A DNA stretch of 19,010 nucleotides from contig JAISRJ010000073.1 in NCBI GenBank assembly GCA_031273705.1, positions 1 through 19,010 of the forward strand, written 5' to 3'. Each line of letters begins with the position of its first letter. Position 1 is the first letter of the stretch. Below are positions 13,267-19,010 of this stretch, one piece after another. A program made the position numbers and the translations under genes. Source of the stretch: Clostridiales bacterium (GTDB taxonomy: Bacteria; Bacillota; Clostridia; Lachnospirales; WQUN01). The notes below the pieces were generated by a model. The model did no database searches, was not told the DNA's origin, and saw nothing but the letters and a program-made list of their open reading frames with translations.

Positions 13267-15467
13267 ACAGAATTCCGCTTTTTTACCAGGAAGGCAGCCA
13301 CATGCGCCCCCTTACACCCTCTTCCGAATCCGGCGTCGGCCCCGTTCTTGACAGCGGTTTCTGGAGTAATCTGCGTTCCGCCCGCGATAAATATCAGTTT
13401 GTCTCGCACACCTTTTTCCCTGGCTATCCTGTCAATGTTTGCGATATTTTTATAATGTATGTCGTCGTGACTTATTATTGTGGACGCAAGTATCGCGTCC
13501 GCGTTAACTTCGATAGCGGCGTCTACCAGTTTTTCGATCGGCACGGATGTGCCAAGATAATGTACTTTTATTCCGTATTTCTCTATACCGCCGTGCTTTA
13601 TGTCTATAATCTCTCTTAACCCAACCGAATGTTCATCTTCACCCACTGTTGCGCAAACTACGGTCATCGGCTTGTGAGAAATATCCGCTTTTATCTCTTC
13701 GTCGCTTAACGTCTCCGGTTCCGGAGGAATAACCAATTTAGTCACATCTATGTCAAAGGGAAACTTGCCGGTAATTTCAACTCGCGTGCCTTCGGACTCC
13801 TGCATTATTTCGCGGCTTACAACAGCGACATCTGTCAAGTTCATCCGTTTGCCGGCTTGGATAGCGGCAGCCTCGGCAATCCGTCTGTCAGTGGGGAAGA
13901 ACAAATTTACATGCACTACTCCGTCTGCCATCCATTCCATTTCAGGCTTTATAAGTTTGCCCGACCGATATTGTTTATTTTCTTCCATTCGTACATAGAC
14001 ATTATCTGTGTCGTCCAGCTCATCTATGAATATAATCTTATCAGGACATTCAAATGTACATCCGCCGATTAATAAAGCCGGATCGTCCACAGCGTTCGGA
14101 TCATATTGGGCGACATTGTTATATCCATAATGCGCGGTAACCGGTGCCATGTAATCGGCGGCGCGTTTTATAACTGTTCCGGCACCTACTCCCCCATCGA
14201 CAGCGCGGCGAATGCCGTCGTCCTCTCTTTCCGGATAAAATCCGGAATCTACAAAGAAGCCTTCTTCCACAGCCGAGAAATAGCCGCCTATTTCCAGAAT
14301 CTCTTCCATAAACAATACGGCTCGTTCTTGAATTTCACGCGCATTATCGCGGAGCGGACCTTCTTTCTTCAACTCTACCATTTCCATAAGGCCATCCAGG
14401 CCCACAAGAGTTTGCTTGGCGGTGTCACAAGCTTCGATATTATATATGTGCCAAGGAACATTGCGCCCTTCGTCCGGCGTAATAGTCGATTGAATGTCCG
14501 CGCTGGTAAGTTTGGACACCAACATATTCAACACGTGCGTTACGGTTGCGTCGCGAGCCGACGATTCTATATATTTTGTGTTCATCTGCGCACGCATTCT
14601 GTACTCGCGGAAAAATTCGCGCAGCGCCACGGCATAAGGCAAATCCATGTACACACACGGCCCCGGTGTGGCAGTCGGCGGCACGGTCGAAAGACAAATA
14701 TTTGTCTTTAGCACACCCACGTTACTTGAAAAAAGCGAGTTTATCGCGTGTTGAGCCATTAATTCGGGCGTGACTTTCCAAGCCTGGGCGGCTGTCGCGT
14801 TTGCGTTGTGCGCCCCATCTATTTGAGCCATGCCCGCCCAGGCGATAATTTTCTTAGATTCGCAGGCGTCCACGAACGACCTAATCATATTGATATTTCT
14901 GTAAATAACATTGTATTGAGGATCTTGATGACAGCCGTTTACTCCCTCTTCGGCGAACATCACCGCCACTTCCGGTCCCGCGACTCCGGACACATATGAA
15001 TGATAATTTATCGGGCGGCCTACCTCTTCTTCAATCAAATCCAGGGCTTTTCTTTGCGCCCTAACTTGCTTTCGGGTTACAGGCACACCGCCGACCCCTT
15101 GCGGAGAACCTTCGATAAGCCCGTCAAAGTGCGACTGTCCCGCCGTTCGTATGACCATTATGTGATCCGCTCCATGATGCGCCGCCATTCGCATACGGCG
15201 AATATCATCCTCAAATCGCCCGGATGCAATCTCCGTTGTTATTACAGGCAAAGGCTGTGGATCCACATTATTAAAGTTGTGCGCCGACATCAGCGGGACA
15301 CTTTTTCCGGGCAGTGGTTTTGAAACATCCTTATATGTAAAAGGCCCCAATGTTAAATTCGGCGCGGGTTCTCGCCAAGCCCATCCTTTTCGTTTAGGGT
15401 GATAATCTTTAAGATCCTGTAAAATCTGTTCTATGTCTAATTTTTTATTTGGCTCCAGAGGTTTCAT
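13263..15467 (-). CDS. oraE: D-ornithine 4,5-aminomutase, large subunit OraE
   Basis: OraE with OraS moves the 5-amino group of D-ornithine to C4 by a radical mechanism, giving 2,4-diaminopentanoate; it uses adenosylcobalamin and PLP. The N-terminal three-quarters forms the PLP-binding TIM barrel. The C-terminal Rossmann domain has the base-off cobalamin motif D611-E-H613-S-V-G616, and K624 in IDIKHGG lies 11 residues after the histidine, the same spacing as His618 and Lys629 (the PLP lysine) of the Clostridium sticklandii enzyme. GADAGFGRGCKGAHVA closes the B12 domain. The length of 734 aa is right. I choose ATG 15467, not TTG 15470: it forms TGATG with the oraS stop and has GAGG 7 nt upstream. 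Confidence 0.96.
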   Translation of the reverse strand: MKPLEPNKKLDIEQILQDLKDYHPKRKGWAWREPAPNLTLGPFTYKDVSKPLPGKSVPLMSAHNFNNVDPQPLPVITTEIASGRFEDDIRRMRMAAHHGADHIMVIRTAGQSHFDGLIEGSPQGVGGVPVTRKQVRAQRKALDLIEEEVGRPINYHSYVSGVAGPEVAVMFAEEGVNGCHQDPQYNVIYRNINMIRSFVDACESKKIIAWAGMAQIDGAHNANATAAQAWKVTPELMAQHAINSLFSSNVGVLKTNICLSTVPPTATPGPCVYMDLPYAVALREFFREYRMRAQMNTKYIESSARDATVTHVLNMLVSKLTSADIQSTITPDEGRNVPWHIYNIEACDTAKQTLVGLDGLMEMVELKKEGPLRDNAREIQERAVLFMEEILEIGGYFSAVEEGFFVDSGFYPEREDDGIRRAVDGGVGAGTVIKRAADYMAPVTAHYGYNNVAQYDPNAVDDPALLIGGCTFECPDKIIFIDELDDTDNVYVRMEENKQYRSGKLIKPEMEWMADGVVHVNLFFPTDRRIAEAAAIQAGKRMNLTDVAVVSREIMQESEGTRVEITGKFPFDIDVTKLVIPPEPETLSDEEIKADISHKPMTVVCATVGEDEHSVGLREIIDIKHGGIEKYGIKVHYLGTSVPIEKLVDAAIEVNADAILASTIISHDDIHYKNIANIDRIAREKGVRDKLIFIAGGTQITPETAVKNGADAGFGRGCKGAHVAAFLVKKRNSV

Positions 15468-15829
15468 CAAAGCGCCTCGCTAAACAAAGATACGGCTTCA
15501 TCCCATTTTTGACCATTGGCAAGTGCCAGCCCCGCCTCACGAATCCCAATTCTTTCTCTCTTCGCAAGCTTGTAGACAATATTTCCAGCCCCATGAGATA
15601 ACAGACCACGGGTTAGAGCCTCGTCTACAATCGGTTTGGCCTCTATAGAAGAAAAACCCATTCTAAGAAGCACTGACCGTTCTATGGACGGGCTGGTGTT
15701 CTCATATCCCAATTTCAATAAAGGCTCAACCACCTTTTGCGTTAATTCCCAAAAATACTCACGCAGTTGGTCGTCATCCATATATTGTAAGTGTTTCCGT
15801 CGTTCCGAAAACTCATCGATTCTTTTCAT
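15467..15829 (-). CDS. oraS: D-ornithine 4,5-aminomutase, small subunit OraS
   Basis: OraS is the small subunit of the ornithine aminomutase and forms a heterodimer (dimerised further) with OraE. The 120-aa length is close to the known subunit of about 121 aa. The sequence matches the family in MDDDQLREYFWELTQKVVEP, SPSIERSVLLRMGFSS and the C-terminal LSHGAGNIVYKLAKR...IREAGLAL. It is predicted all-helical and cytoplasmic. The start is ATG 15829 (MKRIDEF), with AGGAG 7 nt upstream; a longer frame would add eleven residues overlapping ortB. It lies 10 bp after ortB, and its stop is interlocked with the start of oraE. Confidence 0.94.
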   Translation of the reverse strand: MKRIDEFSERRKHLQYMDDDQLREYFWELTQKVVEPLLKLGYENTSPSIERSVLLRMGFSSIEAKPIVDEALTRGLLSHGAGNIVYKLAKRERIGIREAGLALANGQKWDEAVSLFSEAL

Positions 15830-15839
15830 CCAACGTCTC

Positions 15840-17234
15840 CTAACCCAAATTCTGGTAAACAAACGCCGGTGTGGTTCCTGTTTCTTCCGCCAAGAAGTCT
15901 ATATCAAAATCAGACAGCGGTTCCGAAGAAGTTTCCTTTGCGTGTCTAATCAAAGATTGGCGCATGTGATCCAGATCCAAATCTATCGCCTTTATACCGG
16001 CGGCGGATTCCGGAAGAATAATATTCTTACCTGGTATTTCTTCGGATGAATTTCCGAATTTAACCTCTATCCCATTTCTTCTCGCGAAAGATAATTGCGG
16101 TTGAACATGCTTCCCGGCGCCGGTATATTCCGTCTCCTGAACCACGATTATGTGATCGGCCGGCTTTTCCATAGCGATACTAAACGCCGCGGCCAAAGAA
16201 GTGTTCCCAGCCGGTCCCCGTTCAAGACCTTCTAAATTTGCTAACAGCTCGGTCATATAAAACACTTCGCCTTGACTTACCGTCACATATCTGTCCAGGT
16301 ATCGCAGAGGCCGCGCCGCCGAACGCGGAACGTCCGATCTGTCCGGCCAAGACGCGAACGGTACTCCAAACCCGGTATGTCCGGTCGTAAAGGATTTTCT
16401 GTTAAAACTTGTATCCGAAGCCATATGCAGACCCGCAAGATTTACCGACGCGCCGATAACTTCAGCCTTGCATCCGGCCTTCGCCAGTCCGCGAGCCGTA
16501 CCGGTTACATTCCCTCCGCCCGCGTTTGTGCAGACCACGGTGTCAGGAAATCCGCCGGCGATAACCTTCATTTGATTAGCTACTTCAAAACCCAAAGTCT
16601 CTATTCCCGTCACACCGAACGGCGAATACAGTGAAGCGCTAAAATAACCGGTTTCTTCCAGCAGTTTAAGAGACAGATAAAATAACTCCGGTCCAACTGT
16701 GCATTGAATTACATCCGCGCCGTAAGCCTCGCATTTACGGGCTTTCTCAATAATTTCCGGCTGCCCTGTTTTGCGGGAATCATAGCATTCCTGAACTATT
16801 ATACATTTAAGGCCCTTGGCGGCGGCTTGAGATGCCACAGCCGCGCCAAAGTTTCCGCTGGTAGCCGCTATAACCCCCTTGTATCCCGAGCGTTTGGCGT
16901 GATAAACAGCGGTCGCCGCTCTTCTGTCTTTAAAACTTCCAGAGGGATTGGCGGCTTCGTCTTTAATAAAAATTCGCGCGCCATATCCGGGCTTTGCGAA
17001 TAATCTAGCCAATGCCGTAATATTCCTAAGTTCTATAATCGGAGTATTACCGACCGACGCTTCAAATTGAACTTCTCTTACTTTATCCAGTGTATATCCG
17101 GTAGCCGCCAGCATCGCCTCGTAATCAAACGCGACGCCGCCGCGCTCAAACCGCGCAAAATCTATGCCCGCCGAGTCTTTTACTATATCGGATCTGCGGC
17201 TCATAATCGCGTCGTAACTTATATCCTTACTCAT
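15840..17234 (-). CDS. ortB: 2-amino-4-oxopentanoate thiolase, beta subunit OrtB (PLP)
   Basis: OrtB with OrtA cleaves 2-amino-4-oxopentanoate with CoA to acetyl-CoA and D-alanine. It belongs to the fold-II PLP enzymes related to threonine synthase: the PLP lysine is K102 in NPSGSFKDRR, the glycine-rich phosphate loop is NAGGGNVTGTARG near residue 240, and GNTP(I) at 62-65 starts the fold. The later segment LERGPAGNTSLAAAF is also typical. The start is taken as ATG 17234 (MSKDISYD), which overlaps the end of ortA by 8 bp; TTG 17246 is a weaker possibility. The overlap implies translational coupling, fitting a two-subunit enzyme. Confidence 0.94.
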   Translation of the reverse strand: MSKDISYDAIMSRRSDIVKDSAGIDFARFERGGVAFDYEAMLAATGYTLDKVREVQFEASVGNTPIIELRNITALARLFAKPGYGARIFIKDEAANPSGSFKDRRAATAVYHAKRSGYKGVIAATSGNFGAAVASQAAAKGLKCIIVQECYDSRKTGQPEIIEKARKCEAYGADVIQCTVGPELFYLSLKLLEETGYFSASLYSPFGVTGIETLGFEVANQMKVIAGGFPDTVVCTNAGGGNVTGTARGLAKAGCKAEVIGASVNLAGLHMASDTSFNRKSFTTGHTGFGVPFASWPDRSDVPRSAARPLRYLDRYVTVSQGEVFYMTELLANLEGLERGPAGNTSLAAAFSIAMEKPADHIIVVQETEYTGAGKHVQPQLSFARRNGIEVKFGNSSEEIPGKNIILPESAAGIKAIDLDLDHMRQSLIRHAKETSSEPLSDFDIDFLAEETGTTPAFVYQNLG

Positions 17235-17541
17235 TGCCGTCACCAAATAAAATTGCCCTTGCGTCGTCGCCGATTGTAAGCAATTCTTCTATAAAATCGC
17301 CATAGTTCAATATGTATTGAGGATTAGCTTCCTCTAAAACGCCTGACTCTAAACGGCCTGTGCGTGTAATAACAGTGACTTCATCACCAATTTGCGAATC
17401 CCGTTGCAACCGGCCCTTTGCCCACATTATAAAAGGCGTCGCTTTTGTTTCGTCCGGTATTCTGCTTGTGCGCCGCTCCGGCTCCAATATTATTTTCTTT
17501 ATAGAGACCCATGTATTTTTACTTATTAACGAATCAATCAA
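17227..17541 (-). CDS. ortA: 2-amino-4-oxopentanoate thiolase, alpha subunit OrtA
   Basis: OrtA is the small partner of OrtB in the CoA-dependent cleavage step. The 104-aa protein matches the family in the N-terminal KNTWVSIKKIILEPERR, the central TKATPFIMWAKGRL and GDEVTVITRTGR, and the C-terminal NYGDFIEELLTIG. It looks like a small beta-barrel domain and has no PLP site of its own. The start is TTG 17541, supported by AGGGGG 7 nt upstream; no ATG or GTG in frame fits as well. It begins 14 bp after ord and overlaps ortB by 8 bp. Confidence 0.92.
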   Translation of the reverse strand: MIDSLISKNTWVSIKKIILEPERRTSRIPDETKATPFIMWAKGRLQRDSQIGDEVTVITRTGRLESGVLEEANPQYILNYGDFIEELLTIGDDARAILFGDGNE

Positions 17542-17555
17542 GCCACAGCCCCCTA

Positions 17556-18653
17556 TTACACAATCTTTTTCGCGGGGTCGATTAAGTCTCTAAAATCGCC
17601 CATAATCGCGCGTGGAACCGGTATATCAATCATAGTTTTAAGACCGGGAGCGGCGTTTATCACATGTGGAATACAATTTACACACATGGCGATTGTGCCC
17701 AGTCCTCCGCTTATCTCGGGGTTAATACTCATGCTGACAGACGGTGTTCCTTCTATAACAATGTAATCCCCGGTATGTATTCCCTCTTCCTCCGGTTCAA
17801 TTTGCTGAGGATGTTCCATATTTATAATCAATTCGCCATCTCTTATTCCCTGACCGCGCATATCAACCCCGGCGACAGTTCCGGCGGCGGCGCTGCCATA
17901 CGCGGATTTTCTATCCACTTTCGTAACCAGCGGAGACATTTGTTGCTCAAAACTATCCACCTCAAGCCCCAAGGCATCCGAGATCATTTGAATAGATTCC
18001 GCAAAACCCACATGACCGGATAGGGTGCCCTCTTGGATTTTACTGTTAAAATCCTCAACAGTCAGCCCAACCCCCTGCTCACGCATTACAGCCACACCGA
18101 ACGGAGATAGGCTGTTGACTCGTCTGCAAGTTACTTTTTTAACGTCCGTCATAGTTCCGGAAAGGGCGATTGCCAGCAAATCCATTACAAAACCCGGATT
18201 AATACCCGTACCCAAAACACTCACGCCATGTCTCCTGGCGGCTTGATCTATCTTAGCCGCAAGTTCCGGATATTTAGCCTTTGGGTACGACATCTCTTCG
18301 GCGATGGTTATTACATTTATGCCCAATGACACGACTTTAGTTATTTTATCAACAATACCCAATACGAATGAGTCCGTGGCGATAACGCATATATCGCAAC
18401 TTCTCTCGGAAACAATATCGTCAATGGACGGCGAAACCAGCAGTTCCGGACGATTGTCCGGACGATTGTCCGGACGATTGTCCGGACGATTGGAGCTATC
18501 TATTCCAAGAGTTTCATAAACATTTACGCCTACTTTTTCAGGGCGGGTGTCACATACGCCTACTATGTCAATGCCCTTCTTACTAAGAATTGTCTTGGCG
18601 ATGCCAGAACCCATCGCGCCAAATCCCCAAACTGCAACTTTAATTTTTTCCAT
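17556..18653 (-). CDS. ord: 2,4-diaminopentanoate dehydrogenase
   Basis: Ord oxidatively deaminates 2,4-diaminopentanoate to 2-amino-4-oxopentanoate, releasing ammonia and NAD(P)H. The N-terminal Rossmann domain starts VAVWGFGAMGSGIAK (6-20), and VGVCDTRPEKVG follows at the end of the second strand. ATDSFV, VITIAEEMSYP and LGTGINPGFVMD are family-typical segments of the dihydrodipicolinate-reductase-like fold. The start is ATG 18653 (MEKIKV), where the conserved sequence begins; GGGAG is 13 nt upstream and a closer AGG is present. ATG 18683 would add ten non-conserved residues and has no ribosome site. An odd feature is (NRPD)3-NRPE at residues 55-70, encoded by four perfect 12-bp repeats, in a loop of the cofactor domain. 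It is the first gene of the operon. Confidence 0.94.
   Translation of the reverse strand: MEKIKVAVWGFGAMGSGIAKTILSKKGIDIVGVCDTRPEKVGVNVYETLGIDSSNRPDNRPDNRPDNRPELLVSPSIDDIVSERSCDICVIATDSFVLGIVDKITKVVSLGINVITIAEEMSYPKAKYPELAAKIDQAARRHGVSVLGTGINPGFVMDLLAIALSGTMTDVKKVTCRRVNSLSPFGVAVMREQGVGLTVEDFNSKIQEGTLSGHVGFAESIQMISDALGLEVDSFEQQMSPLVTKVDRKSAYGSAAAGTVAGVDMRGQGIRDGELIINMEHPQQIEPEEEGIHTGDYIVIEGTPSVSMSINPEISGGLGTIAMCVNCIPHVINAAPGLKTMIDIPVPRAIMGDFRDLIDPAKKIV
18445..18492. repeat. Four perfect 12-bp tandem repeats inside ord
   Basis: The unit TCCGGACGATTG occurs four times without a mismatch (18445-18456, 18457-18468, 18469-18480, 18481-18492). On the coding strand it reads as Asn-Arg-Pro-Asp units. 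Because 12 is a multiple of three, copy-number changes add or remove four residues without a frameshift. Confidence 0.97.
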
Positions 18654-18704
18654 ACTTTCGCCTATGCTCCCGCCCTTATTCATGTGTTCTAATAAACTCT
18701 ATTT

Positions 18705-18733
18705 ACTATACACCCATATATGCTAAATGTCTA
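18705..18733 (-). promoter_or_regulatory. Likely sigma-A promoter of the ornithine operon
   Basis: On the - strand TAGACA (18733-18728) and TATAGT (18710-18705) each differ from consensus by one base and are 17 bp apart. Transcription would start near 18698, leaving a leader of about 45 nt before ord. The leader is too short for a cobalamin riboswitch, and I see no T-box or attenuator in it. Confidence 0.7.
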
Positions 18734-18743
18734 TGATTATTTT

Positions 18744-18797
18744 GGTAATTATGGAAAGATTAGTAACTGCAAGTTTAATTGTCCTATTCCAATTACC
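18744..18797. repeat. Imperfect inverted repeat upstream of the ornithine operon promoter
   Basis: GGTAATT (18744-18750) and AATTACC (18791-18797) are inverted copies, and the inner GGAA and TTCC extend the match with a 2-nt offset. The pair lies just upstream of the -35 box. It could be a regulator site, an upstream terminator or chance in AT-rich DNA. Confidence 0.35.
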
Positions 18798-18828
18798 CAT
18801 ATCTGAAGCTAAATTCATTCGGTAGCGG

Positions 18829-19010
18829 TGTCAAGGGTAGGAGGAAGATTTTACGGGGTGACTTGGCACATTAACGAGACAACTTCCACAAGTAAGCGGC
18901 GGTGAACACGGCAATTAGTATAAGAGTGGCAAAGTTCCAGGTACTGTAAATTTTGGCAAACTGGTATCGATTGATTCTCCGCCACTTATCCGAGGAAGTT
19001 GTACTGTTAA
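18829..19010. mobile_element. Possible mobile-element end with long inverted repeats, running off the window
   Basis: Two inverted copies of about 32 bases lie at 18871-18902 and 18979-19010. Both start TTAAC, share ACAACTTCC exactly and end GGCGG, and I count about 24 of 32 matches. The short motif TGGCA(A/C)A recurs at about 18864, 18936 and 18954. TGTCAAGGG at 18829 could be an outer boundary. No reading frame of useful length is present. The right copy reaches the last base of the window, so the element may continue. An IS21-like end with multiple subterminal repeats or a small non-autonomous element (MITE) are the two readings I favour, both at low confidence. Confidence 0.4.

Noticed and set aside
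14106..14711. A 201-codon open frame on the + strand opposite oraE
   Set aside because: It lies fully antisense to a well-recognised gene, has no ribosome site and no recognisable domain; it is an effect of codon use in oraE.
18445..18492. The short direct repeats as a CRISPR array
   Set aside because: The 12-bp units are directly adjacent with no spacers and translate in frame inside ord.

Overview
The window looks like a chromosomal piece of an anaerobic, motile, amino-acid-fermenting Firmicute (Clostridia-like). The evidence is a long Alu-domain-containing SRP RNA of the Bacillus/Clostridium type, AGGAG-type ribosome binding sites, many TTG/GTG starts, flagellar genes, and a complete B12/PLP-dependent ornithine fermentation operon. 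This assignment is inference; no 16S gene or other marker is present.

Layout, left to right. (1) 1-625: the 3' end of an ISAs1-family insertion sequence, cut by the window edge. (2) 640-1573: a compact stable-RNA cluster. tRNA-His and tRNA-Lys lie on the + strand; tRNA-Phe, tRNA-Gly and the SRP RNA lie on the - strand. There are three near-consensus sigma-A promoters, all with 17-bp spacers, and a shared hairpin terminator between the converging tRNA pairs. (3) 1574-3422: a short GntR-type regulator preceded by palindromes and a possible mini-ORF, a CheB methylesterase domain without a receiver domain, and a GNAT acetyltransferase. (4) 3420-6753: a flagellar filament-cap block behind a likely sigma-28 promoter (fliD, a FliT-like small protein, fliS), ended by a strong bidirectional terminator. 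(5) 6754-6917: a gene-free strip resembling the right end of an IS200/IS605 element. (6) 6913-18733: one long - strand operon, transcribed right to left from a promoter near 18705-18733: ord, ortA, ortB, oraS, oraE, a MutL/GlmL-type reactivase, orr, ald, an AGCS alanine/glycine symporter and an M20D amidohydrolase. (7) 18734-19010: non-coding, with inverted repeats that may be a mobile-element end.

How the operon works, from the known pathway: Orr converts L- to D-ornithine; OraSE (adenosylcobalamin and PLP) moves the terminal amino group to give 2,4-diaminopentanoate, with the MutL-like protein probably maintaining the B12 enzyme; Ord oxidatively deaminates this to 2-amino-4-oxopentanoate; OrtAB cleaves it with CoA to acetyl-CoA and D-alanine. 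The three downstream genes add an apparent alanine-handling extension: alanine dehydrogenase to pyruvate plus NADH, an alanine/cation symporter, and an amidohydrolase that might release amino acids from N-acyl precursors. No alanine racemase is visible to link D-alanine to the L-specific dehydrogenase.

I see no clearly new multi-gene system. The most unusual points are the in-frame 4 x 12-bp repeat in the Rossmann domain of ord, the alanine extension of the ornithine operon, the IS605-like solo end abutting the amidohydrolase stop codon, and the inverted-repeat structure at the right edge.
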